Source: Cyanobium sp. FGCU52 (GTDB taxonomy: Bacteria; Cyanobacteriota; Cyanobacteriia; PCC-6307; Cyanobiaceae). Taken from it: a DNA stretch of 64,000 nucleotides. The notes beneath the pieces are model-generated. The model made no database searches, was not told where the DNA came from, and saw only the letters and a program-made list of their open reading frames with translations. Positions 52,870-61,998 of the stretch are shown here, one piece after another (position 1 is the first letter of the stretch; every line of letters starts with the position of its first letter). A program made the position numbers and the translations under genes. The DNA lies in assembly GCA_024958715.1 (NCBI GenBank), contig JANWUS010000024.1, positions 62,001-126,000 on the forward strand, in the 5' to 3' direction.

Positions 52870-54789
52870 TCAGACGGCCAGGGCCCGGGGCGCCTGGAGC
52901 TCGGCGCTGCGGCCGAAGCGCTCGAGGATGCGGTCCGCCATCTGGGGCGGGGTGAGGCCCAGGGTCTGCTTGCTCTGCTCGGGGCTGGCGTGATCGACCA
53001 GCACGTCGGGGATGCCCAGGCGCAGCACCGGCACCAGCACCTCGTGATCCACCAGAGTTTCCACCACGGCGGCACCGAAGCCCCCGGCCAGGGCGCCCTC
53101 CTCCATCGTCACCACCCGGCCGATGCGACGGGCGAGGGGCAGGATCAGCGCCTCATCCAGGGGCCGCAGGAAGCGGGCGTTGACCACGGCGGCCCGCAGA
53201 CCCTTCTCCTGCAGCAGGCCGGCGGTGGCCAGGGCCGGGGCCACCATCGAGCCGTAGGCCACGATCAGCAGGTCGTCGCCGTCGGTGAGCTGCTCGCCCC
53301 GGCCGATCTCCAGGGGCTGCCAGCCCTCCTCCATCAGCGGCACGCCCTCGCCTTCGCCGCGGGGGAAGCGGATGGCGCAGGGGCCGTCGTGGGCGATGGC
53401 GGTGACCAGCATCCGCTGCAGTTCCGCCTCATCCTTCGGCGCCATCACGGTGAAGTTCGGCACGGCGCGCAGGTAGCTGATGTCGTACTGGCCCTGGTGG
53501 GTGGGGCCGTCGGCGCCGACGATCCCGGCACGGTCGAGCACGAAGGTGACCGGCAGGTTCTGGATGCCCACATCGTGGATCAGCTGGTCGTAGGCCCGCT
53601 GCAGGAAGGTGCTGTAGATCGCCACCACCGGCCGCAGACCCTCGCAGGCCATGCCGGCCGCCATGGTGACGGCGTGCTGCTCGGCGATGCCCACGTCGAA
53701 GTACTGCTTGGGCAGGGCCTTCTCCAGCAGATCGAGGCCGGTGCCGGTGGCCATGGCGGCGGTGATGCCCACCACCCGCGCATCCTGTTCGCAGATCTTC
53801 ACCAGGGTCTGGCCGAAGACCTTGCTCCAGCTGGGGGGCTTGGGCTTGCTGGAGGGGTAGGCCTTGCCGGTGGCCAGATCGAAGGCCGACTGGGCGTGGT
53901 AGCCCACCTGATCGGCCTCGGCATAGGGATAGCCCTTGCCCTTGGTGGTGGCCACGTGAACCAGCACCGGTCCCTCCTCGCGGTGGGCCGCCTGGAAGGT
54001 GCGCACCATCGCCGGGATGTCGTGGCCGTCGATCGGGCCCATGTAGGTGAAGCCCAGCTCCTCGAACACGGCCCCCACCTTGGGCACCGCCAGGCGCTTC
54101 ATGCTCTCCTTGAGGGTCTTGAGCTCGGGGGGCAGCTCGCCGTGCAGGAACGGCAGGTGCTTCACCGCCTCCTCGGCGCTGCCGGAGAGGAACTGCACGG
54201 GCTTGCTCAGCCGCATGCGGTTGAGGTGGGTGGAGAGGGCCCCCACCGGCGGGCTGATCGACATGTCGTTGTCGTTCAGCACCACGAGCAGCTTGGTCCG
54301 CGGCAGGTGACCCGCATGGTTGATGGCCTCCAGGGCCATGCCGCCGGTGAGGGCGCCGTCGCCGATCACGGCCACGCAGTGGAAGTCCTCGCCGCGGGCG
54401 TCGCGGGCCAGGGCCATGCCCAGGGCCGCCGAGATGCTGGTGGAGGCGTGGCCGGCGCCGAAGTGGTCGAAGCGGCTCTCACAGCGCTTCAGGTACCCCG
54501 CCACACCGCCCTTCTGGCGCAGGGTGTCGAACTCCTTCCAGCGGCCGGTGACAAGCTTGTGGGGATAGGCCTGGTGGCCCACGTCCCACACCACCCGGTC
54601 GCGATCGAGATCGAGGGTTTGATAAAGGGCGAGGGTGAGTTCCACCACCCCCAGGCCAGGGCCGAGGTGACCGCCGCTGGTGGACACCACCTCAAGGTGG
54701 CGTTCCCGGATCTGGCGGGCGATCGCCTCGAGCTCGGCGGTGCTCAGGCCATGCAGCTGGTTCGGGTGGGTCAGCTCGCTCAGATGCAT
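52870..54789 (-). CDS. dxs: 1-deoxy-D-xylulose-5-phosphate synthase
   Basis: DXS condenses pyruvate and glyceraldehyde-3-phosphate, the first step of the plastid-type (MEP) isoprenoid pathway that feeds chlorophyll side chains, carotenoids and quinones. The 639-residue protein has the N-terminal histidine region [16 protein letters not shown], the TPP motif [20 protein letters not shown] with LNDNDMSIS, and the transketolase C-terminal part with [10 protein letters not shown]. It is the first of two genes with the FAD oxidoreductase. A TAGATT hexamer lies 24 nt upstream. Confidence 0.97.
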   Translation of the reverse strand: MHLSELTHPNQLHGLSTAELEAIARQIRERHLEVVSTSGGHLGPGLGVVELTLALYQTLDLDRDRVVWDVGHQAYPHKLVTGRWKEFDTLRQKGGVAGYLKRCESRFDHFGAGHASTSISAALGMALARDARGEDFHCVAVIGDGALTGGMALEAINHAGHLPRTKLLVVLNDNDMSISPPVGALSTHLNRMRLSKPVQFLSGSAEEAVKHLPFLHGELPPELKTLKESMKRLAVPKVGAVFEELGFTYMGPIDGHDIPAMVRTFQAAHREEGPVLVHVATTKGKGYPYAEADQVGYHAQSAFDLATGKAYPSSKPKPPSWSKVFGQTLVKICEQDARVVGITAAMATGTGLDLLEKALPKQYFDVGIAEQHAVTMAAGMACEGLRPVVAIYSTFLQRAYDQLIHDVGIQNLPVTFVLDRAGIVGADGPTHQGQYDISYLRAVPNFTVMAPKDEAELQRMLVTAIAHDGPCAIRFPRGEGEGVPLMEEGWQPLEIGRGEQLTDGDDLLIVAYGSMVAPALATAGLLQEKGLRAAVVNARFLRPLDEALILPLARRIGRVVTMEEGALAGGFGAAVVETLVDHEVLVPVLRLGIPDVLVDHASPEQSKQTLGLTPPQMADRILERFGRSAELQAPRALAV

Positions 54790-54813
54790 GCCCGTTTCGG
54801 CTCTGAAGGGGTC

Positions 54814-54819
54814 AATCTA
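54814..54819 (-). promoter_or_regulatory. Candidate -10 element for dxs
   Basis: TAGATT on the minus strand, 24 nt before the dxs ATG. Confidence 0.4.
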
Positions 54820-54904
54820 CGGGGTGTGTCAGGGCGAACGGCGGCAACGGCGACCATTCCACCCAAGCGGCCGGGTTGCGAGAGTGGACCGACGACATGT
54901 GGCC

Positions 54905-56515
54905 ATGAGTCAGGACGACCGCGCCCATCCCTGCCCCGTGGCCAGCCCCTACCTGCAGCGGATCCTGCGGGCGCGGGTGTACGACGTGGCGATCGAGTCG
55001 CCCCTCGATCCCGCCCCCAACCTCTCCCGCCGCCTCGGCAACCGGGTGCTGCTCAAGCGCGAGGACCTGCAGCCGGTGTTCAGCTTCAAGCTGCGCGGCG
55101 CCTACAACCGCATGGCCGGCCTGGCGCCGGAGGAGCTGCAGCGGGGCGTGATCGCCGCCAGCGCCGGCAACCACGCCCAGGGGGTGGCCCTGGCGGCCCA
55201 GCGCCTGGGCTGCACGGCGGTGATCGTGATGCCCGTCACCACGCCGGCTATGAAGGTGCGGGCAGTGGCCGCCCGCGGCGCCGAGGTGGTGCTCCACGGC
55301 GACACCTACGACGAGGCCCAGGCCGAGGCCCGGCGGCTGGAGCAGGCCCGCGGTCTCACCTTCATCCACCCCTTCGATGATCCCGATGTGATCGCCGGCC
55401 AGGGCACGATCGCCCTGGAGATCCTGCGCCAGTGCTCGGAGCCGCCCCATGCCATCTACGTGGCGGTGGGCGGCGGCGGGCTGATCGCCGGCATCGCCGC
55501 CTACGTGAAGAGCCTCTGGCCCGAGGTGGAGGTGGTGGGGGTGGAGCCGGTGGATGCCGACGCCATGACCCGCTCGCTGGCGGCCGGCGAGCGGGTGCGG
55601 CTCGAGCAGGTGGGCCTGTTCGCCGATGGCGTCGCCGTGCGCCAGGTGGGCGAGCACACCTTCGAACTGGCGCGGCGGCATGTGGATCGCATGGTGACCG
55701 TGGACACCGACGCCATCTGCGCGGCGATCAAGGACGTGTTCGAGGACACCCGCTCGATCCTGGAACCGGCCGGTGCCCTTGCGGTGGCCGGCATGAAGCA
55801 GGACGTGCAGGCGCGGGGGCTGCGCGATCGCACCCTGGTGGCGGTGGCCTGCGGGGCCAACATGAACTTCGACCGGCTGCTGTTCGTGGCCGAACGCGCC
55901 GAGCTCGGTGAAGACCGCGAAGCCCTGCTGGCGGTGGAGATCCCGGAGGAACCGGGCAGCCTGCGGCGCTTCTGCGACCTGCTCGGCCAGCGCAGCCTCA
56001 CGGAGTTCAGCTACCGGCTGGCGGATCCCCGGCTGGCCCACATCTTCGTGGGGGTGCAGATCAGCGGCCGCGACGACACCGCCCGCCTGATGGCCGACCT
56101 GCAGGCCGGCGGTTTCCCCTGCCTCGACCTCTCCGATAACGAACTGGCCAAGCTCCACCTCTGCCACATGGTGGGCGGGCGCCTGCCGGCCAGCGCGGGT
56201 GCTGCCCTGGCGCAGGGGGAGGAGCGTCTCTACCGCTTCGAATTCCCGGAGCGCCCCGGGGCCCTGATGGCCTTCGTGAGCGCCCTGCATCCCAACTGGA
56301 ACATCAGCATCTTTCACTACCGCAACCACGGGGCCGACGTGGGGCGGATCGTGGTGGGGGTGCAGGTGCCGCCGGCCGAGATCGACGACTGGCGGGCCTT
56401 CCTGGCGGAACTGCCGTATCAGTGGTGCGAGGAGACCGACAACCACGCCTACCGGCTGTTCCTCGGCCAGATGGCCCCCTCGCTCCCCGCCCTCGACTCG
56501 CTGGTTTCAGCCTGA
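54905..56515 (+). CDS. ilvA: Threonine deaminase (biosynthetic)
   Basis: IlvA converts threonine to 2-oxobutanoate, the first step of isoleucine synthesis. The 536-residue protein has the PLP lysine Lys62 in FSFKLRGAYNRM, the ASAGNHAQGVALAA and VGGGGLIAGIA motifs, and two C-terminal ACT-like regulatory domains (about 340-420 and 435-515), with LLAVEIPEEPGSLRRF and YRFEFPERPGALMAF. The two domains identify the isoleucine-inhibited biosynthetic form rather than a catabolic TdcB. I use the ATG at 54905 because the preceding codons are a shadow of the dxs leader. Confidence 0.96.
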   Translation: MSQDDRAHPCPVASPYLQRILRARVYDVAIESPLDPAPNLSRRLGNRVLLKREDLQPVFSFKLRGAYNRMAGLAPEELQRGVIAASAGNHAQGVALAAQRLGCTAVIVMPVTTPAMKVRAVAARGAEVVLHGDTYDEAQAEARRLEQARGLTFIHPFDDPDVIAGQGTIALEILRQCSEPPHAIYVAVGGGGLIAGIAAYVKSLWPEVEVVGVEPVDADAMTRSLAAGERVRLEQVGLFADGVAVRQVGEHTFELARRHVDRMVTVDTDAICAAIKDVFEDTRSILEPAGALAVAGMKQDVQARGLRDRTLVAVACGANMNFDRLLFVAERAELGEDREALLAVEIPEEPGSLRRFCDLLGQRSLTEFSYRLADPRLAHIFVGVQISGRDDTARLMADLQAGGFPCLDLSDNELAKLHLCHMVGGRLPASAGAALAQGEERLYRFEFPERPGALMAFVSALHPNWNISIFHYRNHGADVGRIVVGVQVPPAEIDDWRAFLAELPYQWCEETDNHAYRLFLGQMAPSLPALDSLVSA

Positions 56516-56524
56516 CGGCTGCGA

Positions 56525-56530
56525 TACCTT
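56525..56530 (+). promoter_or_regulatory. Candidate -10 element for scpB
   Basis: TACCTT, 28 nt upstream of the scpB ATG. Confidence 0.35.
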
Positions 56531-56558
56531 GCGCCTTGCCCCATCGCGGCAGCCGGCC

Positions 56559-57116
56559 ATGTCCAGCCCCGATCCAGCGGAATCCGAACCCGCCGGCGGC
56601 GCGGCGGCCCTGCCGGCGATGGCCGGCCTCTCCCTGCCGGCGCGCATGGAGGCGATCCTCTACCTCAAGGGCCGGCCCCTGGGGCTGGGGGAGCTGGCTG
56701 AGATCGCCGGGATCGACCGCGAACAGGCGGAGGTGGGCCTGATCACGCTGATGGCCGACTACGCCCATCGCGACACGGCCCTGGAGATCCGCCAGGAGGG
56801 CCAGACCTACAGCCTGCAGCTGCGCGAGAGCCTGGGGGATCTGGTGCAGAACCTGCTGCCGGTGGACCTGTCCACCGCCACCCTGCGCACCCTGGCCACC
56901 ATCGCCCTCAAGCGGCGGATCCTGCAGTCGGAGCTGGTGGAACTGCGTGGCTCCGGCGCCTACGACCACATCAAGGAACTGCTGGCCCAGAACTTCATCG
57001 AGCGCAAGCGCCAGAGCGAGGGCCGCTCCTACTGGCTGAGCCTGAGCGAGAAGTTCCACCGCACCTTCGCCGTGCAGGCCGACGACCTGCCCGGCTCCCA
57101 GCGTCAGGCGGCCTGA
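56559..57116 (+). CDS. scpB: Segregation and condensation protein ScpB
   Basis: ScpB is the winged-helix partner of ScpA and SMC in the condensin complex that compacts chromosomes. The 185-residue protein has two winged-helix domains; ARMEAILYLKGRPLGLGELAEIAG opens the first and ALKRRILQSELVELRGSGAYDHIKELL lies in the second. The N-terminal 25 residues are Ala/Pro/Glu-rich. ATG 56559 was chosen over a TTG ten codons upstream. The gene follows ilvA by 43 nt. ScpA is not in the window. Confidence 0.93.
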   Translation: MSSPDPAESEPAGGAAALPAMAGLSLPARMEAILYLKGRPLGLGELAEIAGIDREQAEVGLITLMADYAHRDTALEIRQEGQTYSLQLRESLGDLVQNLLPVDLSTATLRTLATIALKRRILQSELVELRGSGAYDHIKELLAQNFIERKRQSEGRSYWLSLSEKFHRTFAVQADDLPGSQRQAA

Positions 57117-57134
57117 GCCTGGGGCCCTCCTGCA

Positions 57135-57140
57135 TAGAGT
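57135..57140 (+). promoter_or_regulatory. Candidate -10 element for the YggT-family gene
   Basis: TAGAGT, 36 nt upstream of the ATG. Confidence 0.35.
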
Positions 57141-57176
57141 CGGTGGGTCTGTCCCCTGCCGGATCCGGCATCGTCC

Positions 57177-57467
57177 ATGGCCGTCGTCGCCTTCCTGCTC
57201 CAGGTGCTGGCCCAGACCCTGAGCATCTACCTGCTGGTGCTGCTGGTGCGGGTGCTGCTGAGCTGGTTCCCCAACCTCGACTGGAGCAACCCCCTGCTCT
57301 CGGGCGTGAGCGCGATCACCGATCCCTATCTCAACGCCTTCCGCGGCCTGATTCCCCCGGTGGGCGGCCTCGATCTCTCGGCCCTGGTGGCCTTCCTGGC
57401 CCTTCAGCTCACCCAGAGCCTGCTCACCGGCGCCAGCGCCAGCCTGATGGCCGGCGTCGGCTACTGA
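57177..57467 (+). CDS. YggT family membrane protein (Ycf19-like)
   Basis: The 96-residue protein has two hydrophobic segments and the family pattern YLLVLLVRVLLSWFPNLDWS followed by ITDPYLNAFRGLIPPVGG. Homologues in cyanobacteria and chloroplasts have been linked to thylakoid organisation and cytochrome b6f assembly. The exact role of this copy cannot be read. Its end overlaps the convergent hypothetical gene by 7 nt. Confidence 0.92.
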   Translation: MAVVAFLLQVLAQTLSIYLLVLLVRVLLSWFPNLDWSNPLLSGVSAITDPYLNAFRGLIPPVGGLDLSALVAFLALQLTQSLLTGASASLMAGVGY

Positions 57468-58033
57468 AGCGGCTCCAGGGGAGCGGGGGCGAGGGCCTGC
57501 TCGAGCGGCAGCAGCTCCTCGCCCTCGGCGGCGCGGGTGCGCACGGGTGAGGAGAAGCCGCGGGCGCGGGCCTGGCTGATCCGGAACGGTCCGGGGGTGC
57601 CGGCGGGCACCGCCAGCCGCAGGGCGAACTCAGAACGGCCGGGAGGCACATCGCCGATGGTGCCGACACGGCTGCGGTTGGGCAGCACCGGCTCGCCGCT
57701 GGCATCGAGGATCAGGGCGAACACGTCGGTGTCGACCACCGGCCGGCGGCCGGGGTTCTCCACCACGCCGCGCAGGGCGAAGCAGCTGGCGCCCCCGGGG
57801 CCGCGTCGGCCGGCCTGGCTGCCCACATCACTGGCGGGGCAGGGCTCGAGCCGCACCTCGCTCACGGTGAGGGTGGCGGCCCAGGCCTGAGGGGCGGCGC
57901 CAAACAGCAGCAGCAGGGCGCAACAGAGACCCACCAGAGCACGCACCAGGCCCGAGGGCCGGTGCCTGCGTTCACCTTGCCTGTCCAACCGCCTGTCCGA
58001 ACGCCAGTCCGAACGCCAGTCCACTGGGATCAC
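57461..58033 (-). CDS. Exported protein of unknown function
   Basis: The 190-residue product has a hydrophobic segment at about 28-50 (VRALVGLCCALLLLFGAA) ending in QAWA, a likely Sec signal cleaved after Ala52. The mature part has two cysteines (PCPASD and SCFALRG) and a beta-rich pattern with GVVENPGRRPVVDTDVFALILD, reminiscent of secreted immunoglobulin-like domains. The first 25 residues are charged (Asp/Trp/Arg/Ser) and derive from a 12-nt tandem repeat, so the true start may lie further in. The start overlaps the mazG stop by 4 nt. I know no function. Confidence 0.65.
   Translation of the reverse strand: MIPVDWRSDWRSDRRLDRQGERRHRPSGLVRALVGLCCALLLLFGAAPQAWAATLTVSEVRLEPCPASDVGSQAGRRGPGGASCFALRGVVENPGRRPVVDTDVFALILDASGEPVLPNRSRVGTIGDVPPGRSEFALRLAVPAGTPGPFRISQARARGFSSPVRTRAAEGEELLPLEQALAPAPLEPLQ
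57981..58022. repeat. Short tandem repeat, 12-nt unit, about 3.5 copies
   Basis: CTGTCCAACCGC, CTGTCCGAACGC, CAGTCCGAACGC and a partial CAGTCC. It lies at the 5' end of the exported-protein gene on the minus strand and encodes DWRS-like tetrads. Confidence 0.75.
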
Positions 58034-58359
58034 CGCCGGTCGCCGCTGCCTCCGATCACGTTACGGGCGGCGCGGCTGGCGAGCTTCTCCAGGTTGGCGG
58101 CGGCGATGTCCTCGAGCTCGAGATCCAGCTCGGTGGCGAGCTGGGCCACATACCAGAGCACATCCCCCAGCTCCAGTCTCAGGTCGTCGCGCACGGCGTC
58201 ATCGAAGCGGCCGTCGGCATCGCGCAGCACCTTCTTGACCTTGTCGGCGACCTCCCCGGCCTCGCCGCACAATCCCAGGGTCGGATAGATGGGATTGGCG
58301 CCGACCTCCGGGTAGCGGGCCGTCTCACGCGAACGCTGCTGGTAGGCCCGGAAGTCCAT
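58030..58359 (-). CDS. MazG-like nucleotide pyrophosphohydrolase
   Basis: The family hydrolyses (d)NTPs to monophosphates and is thought to clean the nucleotide pool. The 109-residue single-domain protein has the helical metal-site pattern GLCGEAGEVADKVKK followed by LELGDVLWYVAQLATEL, i.e. the EExxE...ExxD arrangement of MazG-like enzymes. The frame extends upstream over pyk, but that region is antisense shadow, so I start at ATG 58359. It is divergent from pyk, with 58 nt between starts. Confidence 0.9.
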   Translation of the reverse strand: MDFRAYQQRSRETARYPEVGANPIYPTLGLCGEAGEVADKVKKVLRDADGRFDDAVRDDLRLELGDVLWYVAQLATELDLELEDIAAANLEKLASRAARNVIGGSGDRR

Positions 58360-58388
58360 GGAGAGCCGGTGGCGATGGCACCGGATGG

Positions 58389-58394
58389 TAGTTT
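58389..58394 (+). promoter_or_regulatory. Candidate -10 element for pyk
   Basis: TAGTTT, 23 nt upstream of the pyk ATG used here. Confidence 0.35.
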
Positions 58395-58417
58395 CCGCCC
58401 CAGTGCGCGACGCTCCG

Positions 58418-60202
58418 ATGGCCGTACCCGATCTCATGCGTCGCACGAAGATCGTCGCCACGATCGGCCCCGCCACCGAGTCGCCCGAGATGCTGCGACG
58501 GCTGATCGAGGCCGGCGCCACGACCTTCCGGCTGAACTTCTCCCACGGCGACCACGCGGACCACGCGGCCCGGATCGCCACGATCCGCCAGGTGGCCCAC
58601 GAGCTTGGCGTTCACATCGGCATCCTCCAGGACCTGCAGGGCCCGAAGATCCGCCTCGGCCGTTTCGAGGGCGGCCCGATCACCCTCGCCTCCGGCGATC
58701 CCTTCACCCTCACCTCGCGCGAGGTGGCCTGCAACCAGAGCATCGCCACCGTCACCTACGGGCGCCTGGCCGAAGAGGTGACCAGCGGCAGCCGCATCCT
58801 GCTCGATGACGGCCGGGTGGAGATGGTGGTGGAGGAGGTGGATCTGCCCAGCCAGACCCTCCACTGCCGCGTCACCGTGGGCGGGGTGCTCTCCAACAAC
58901 AAGGGCGTCAACTTCCCGGACGTGCAGCTCTCGATCCGGGCCCTCACCGACAAGGACCGCAGCGACCTGGCCTTCGGCCTGAAGCAGGGGGTCGACTGGG
59001 TGGCCCTGAGCTTCGTGCGCAACCCCTCCGACATGCAGGAGATCCGCGAGCTGATCCGCAGCCAAGGGTACAGCACACCGGTGGTGGCCAAGATCGAGAA
59101 GTTCGAGGCGATCGACGCCATCGACGCGATCCTGCCCCTCTGCGACGGGGTGATGGTGGCCCGCGGCGACCTGGGGGTGGAGATGCCAGCGGAGGAGGTG
59201 CCGCTGCTCCAGAAGGACCTCATCCGCAAGGCCAACAGCCTCGGCATCCCGGTGATCACCGCCACCCAGATGCTCGATTCGATGGTGTCGTGCCCCCGCC
59301 CCACCCGGGCGGAGGTGAGCGACGTGGCCAACGCGATCCTCGACGGCACCGACGCGGTGATGCTCTCCAACGAGAGTGCCGTGGGCGACTACCCGGTGGA
59401 GGCGGTGGCCACGATGGCCCAGATCGCCCGCCGCATCGAGCGGGATTACCCCCGCCGGGTGCTGGACAGCCACATGGCCACCACCATCCCCAATGCCATC
59501 TGCCAGGCGGTGAGCAGCATCGCCCGCCAGCTGAACGCGGCGGCGATCCTGCCCCTCACCAAAACGGGCTCCACCGCCCGCAGCGTCAGCAAGTTCCGCC
59601 CCAGCACCCCGATCCTGGCGATCACCAGCGACGTCGACGTCGCCCGCCAGCTGCAGCTGGTGTGGGGGGTGAACCCCCTTCTGATCCAGGAGCAGAGCAG
59701 CAGCGGCCGCACCTTCACCGTGGCGATGGCCGAAGCCCAGGCGATGGGCCTGCTGCACGACGGCGACCTGGTGGTGCAGACCGCCGGGACCCTGGAGGGG
59801 GTGAGCGGCTCCACCGACCTGGTGAAGGTGGGCATCGTGTCGGCCGTGCTCGGACGCGGCACCGGCATCGGCGCCGGCACCGTGAGCGGGCGGGTGCGGC
59901 TCGCCAGTTCGCCGGAGGAGGCTTCGCGGCTGCAGAGCGGCGAGATCCTGGTGGTGCGCGAAACCAGCGCCGCCTATCTGGAGGCGATCCGCAAGGCCCG
60001 GGGCGTGATCGCCGAGGAGGAGGGCCGCCAGAGCCACGCCGCGGTGATCGCCGAGCGCCTGGGAGTTCCGGTGATCGTGGGGGTGGCCAATGCCACCGCC
60101 GACCTGCGCCAGGGCGAGATCGTCACCCTGGAGCTGCAGGAAGGTGTGGTGCATCGCGGAGCCCGGGGCGAAGACGCCAGCGCGCGGACGTCGGTCGGCT
60201 GA
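58418..60202 (+). CDS. pyk: Pyruvate kinase with C-terminal PEP-utiliser-type domain
   Basis: Pyruvate kinase transfers phosphate from PEP to ADP at the end of glycolysis. The 594-residue protein begins RRTKIVATIGPATESPEML, has the active-site segment IEKFEAIDAIDAILPLCDGVMVARGDLGVE, and the MLSNESAVGDYP region. After the allosteric C domain (about 355-475), a further domain (about 510-590) contains EEEGRQSHAAVIAERLGVPVIVG, the phosphohistidine-type swivelling domain of PEP-utilising enzymes. This extra domain is typical of longer cyanobacterial and Bacillus-type enzymes. I use ATG 58418; upstream Mets would overlap the divergent mazG leader. Confidence 0.97.
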   Translation: MAVPDLMRRTKIVATIGPATESPEMLRRLIEAGATTFRLNFSHGDHADHAARIATIRQVAHELGVHIGILQDLQGPKIRLGRFEGGPITLASGDPFTLTSREVACNQSIATVTYGRLAEEVTSGSRILLDDGRVEMVVEEVDLPSQTLHCRVTVGGVLSNNKGVNFPDVQLSIRALTDKDRSDLAFGLKQGVDWVALSFVRNPSDMQEIRELIRSQGYSTPVVAKIEKFEAIDAIDAILPLCDGVMVARGDLGVEMPAEEVPLLQKDLIRKANSLGIPVITATQMLDSMVSCPRPTRAEVSDVANAILDGTDAVMLSNESAVGDYPVEAVATMAQIARRIERDYPRRVLDSHMATTIPNAICQAVSSIARQLNAAAILPLTKTGSTARSVSKFRPSTPILAITSDVDVARQLQLVWGVNPLLIQEQSSSGRTFTVAMAEAQAMGLLHDGDLVVQTAGTLEGVSGSTDLVKVGIVSAVLGRGTGIGAGTVSGRVRLASSPEEASRLQSGEILVVRETSAAYLEAIRKARGVIAEEEGRQSHAAVIAERLGVPVIVGVANATADLRQGEIVTLELQEGVVHRGARGEDASARTSVG

Positions 60203-60212
60203 GCCCGCGCCC

Positions 60213-60218
60213 TAGAAC
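60213..60218 (+). promoter_or_regulatory. Candidate -10 element for the MacB-like permease
   Basis: TAGAAC, 24 nt upstream of the ATG; a partial match to TANNNT. Confidence 0.25.
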
Positions 60219-60242
60219 GGAAGCGATCCCGGTCGGCCGTCC

Positions 60243-61472
60243 ATGGCTCCCAAGCTGCCGCTGCGCGACACCGTGGCCATGGCGATCGAGACCCTGCGGG
60301 CCAACCGCATGCGCAGCCTGCTCACGATGCTGGGAATCGTGATCGGCAACGCCTCGGTGATCAGCCTGGTGGGGGTCGGCAACGGAGCCCGCAACCTGGC
60401 GGAGGGGCAGCTGAGCACTCTGGGCGCGAACGTGCTGTTCGTGTTCCCCGGTACCAACGACACCCGGCGCCAGGGCATCGAAGTGCCGAAGACCCTGGTG
60501 CTGGAGGATGCGCGGGCGATCGCCGAACAGGTGCCGTCGGTGCGGCGGGTGGCGCCCCAGATCACCCTCAACGAAGTGGTGCAGGCGGGGGCCAACAGCA
60601 AGTCGGTCACGGTGACCGGCGTGACGCCGGAGTTCCTGGAAGTGCGGCGCTTCGAGCTCGCCCAGGGGCGCTTCTTCAGCGATGCCGAGATCCGCGGCGC
60701 CCGCAATGTGGTGGTGATCGGGCCCGACCTGCGCGACAAGCTGATCCCCTCGGGCGAGGCCGTGGGCCGGAGCCTGCGGATCCGCGACCAGAGCTTCGAG
60801 ATCATCGGTGTGATGGCACCGAAGGGGGCGGTGTTCGGCGCCAACCAGGACGAGATCGCCTACGTGCCCCTGCCCACGATGGTGAGTCGCCTGAGCGGCC
60901 GCGATCCCACCTACGGGGTGAGCCTGAGCCTGATCAGCGTGGAGGCCCGCGACGAGAAGAGCACCGGCGCGGCGGAGTTCCAGATCGGCAACCTGCTGCG
61001 CCGCCGGCACCAGCTGCTCCGGGAGGACGACTTCGTGGTGCGCTCCCAGAAGGATGCGCTCACGATCGTGGGCACGATCACCGGCGGACTGACGCTGATG
61101 CTCGCCGCCATCGGGGCCGTGTCCCTGCTGGTGGGCGGCATCGGCATCATGAACATCATGCTGGTGTCGGTGAGCGAGCGCACCTCGGAGATCGGCCTGC
61201 GCAAGGCCCTCGGCGCGCGCAGCACCGATGTGATGCTGCAGTTCCTGGTGGAGTCGCTGGTGCTCTCGAGCCTGGGGGGGGCGGTGGGCAGCGCCCTCGG
61301 GCTGGGGGCGGTGGCGATCGTGGCGGCGGTGACGCCCCTGCCGGCGGCGGTGGGGACGGGCACCGTGCTGATCACGGTGCTGCTCTCGGGATCGATCGGC
61401 CTGTTCTTCGGGGTGGTGCCGGCGCGCCGGGCTGCACAGCTCGATCCGATCGTGGCGCTGCGCAGCCTCTGA
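60243..61472 (+). CDS. MacB/FtsX-type ABC transporter permease
   Basis: The 409-residue protein has four transmembrane helices in the MacB arrangement: one at about 24-45 (MLGIVIGNASVISLVGVG), a large periplasmic domain (about 60-270), then three helices from about 280 to the end, with GGIGIMNIMLVSVSERTSEIGLRKALGA, the family signature. Such permeases power tripartite efflux or lipoprotein-type transport with a separate ATPase, which is not encoded nearby. The substrate is unknown. Confidence 0.92.
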   Translation: MAPKLPLRDTVAMAIETLRANRMRSLLTMLGIVIGNASVISLVGVGNGARNLAEGQLSTLGANVLFVFPGTNDTRRQGIEVPKTLVLEDARAIAEQVPSVRRVAPQITLNEVVQAGANSKSVTVTGVTPEFLEVRRFELAQGRFFSDAEIRGARNVVVIGPDLRDKLIPSGEAVGRSLRIRDQSFEIIGVMAPKGAVFGANQDEIAYVPLPTMVSRLSGRDPTYGVSLSLISVEARDEKSTGAAEFQIGNLLRRRHQLLREDDFVVRSQKDALTIVGTITGGLTLMLAAIGAVSLLVGGIGIMNIMLVSVSERTSEIGLRKALGARSTDVMLQFLVESLVLSSLGGAVGSALGLGAVAIVAAVTPLPAAVGTGTVLITVLLSGSIGLFFGVVPARRAAQLDPIVALRSL

Positions 61473-61599
61473 GCCCGGCGACAGCCTGTGAGGCCGCCTT
61501 GCCAACCACGCGGAGGGGCGTGGGGGAAGGTCAATAAGCGGAAAAAAAGATTAAGGTCACCAAAGCGTCGCGACGGTCACCGAATGCCCACAGGCCTTG

Positions 61600-61929
61600 A
61601 TGGCTTCATGGGTGTTCCCCGAGATTGGAATGGTTTTGGACCTGCTCGACTGCGGCTACCGCAACTCCTCGGACCGCATGGTGATCATCCGTTGCTGCGG
61701 TCCGAGCGAGTTCTATCTCGAGCGGGTGGTCTTTCCCTTCGAGCTCCTGAGCTTCCAGTGCCCCCCCGGCAGCGAAGTTGAGATCTGGACCCATGGTCTT
61801 GGCGGACCCGAGCTGCTGGAGACGCTACGGGCCCACGAGCTCGCTCTGGAAAGCGCGACTCCCCCGCTGGCGGAGCTGGCGCTCGAAGGGGTGCAGCGGC
61901 AGGAGAATCCCTGGCTGGAAGCCAGCTGA
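61600..61929 (+). CDS. DUF1830 family cyanobacterial protein
   Basis: The 109-residue protein contains LDCGYRNSSDRMVIIRCCGP followed by EFYLERVVFPFELLSFQCPPGSEVEI, the pattern of DUF1830. Its function is unknown to me. The start could be ATG 61600 or ATG 61630; the second follows GAGATTGGA and gives a family-like start MVLDLLDCGYRN. The upstream region is A-rich (GGAAAAAAAGATTAAGG) and may hold its promoter. ftsH follows 69 nt downstream. Confidence 0.82.
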   Translation: MASWVFPEIGMVLDLLDCGYRNSSDRMVIIRCCGPSEFYLERVVFPFELLSFQCPPGSEVEIWTHGLGGPELLETLRAHELALESATPPLAELALEGVQRQENPWLEAS

Positions 61930-61972
61930 ATCCTGAGGGCCGGAGAGGGCGCGACAGCCGGGGCGACGCCTT

Positions 61973-61978
61973 TACACT
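61973..61978 (+). promoter_or_regulatory. Candidate -10 element for ftsH
   Basis: TACACT, 20 nt upstream of the ftsH ATG; a good TANNNT match in a locally AT-rich stretch (TTTACACTTAGTTAAAAA). Confidence 0.5.
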
Positions 61979-61998
61979 TAGTTAAAAACCGGCATCCC

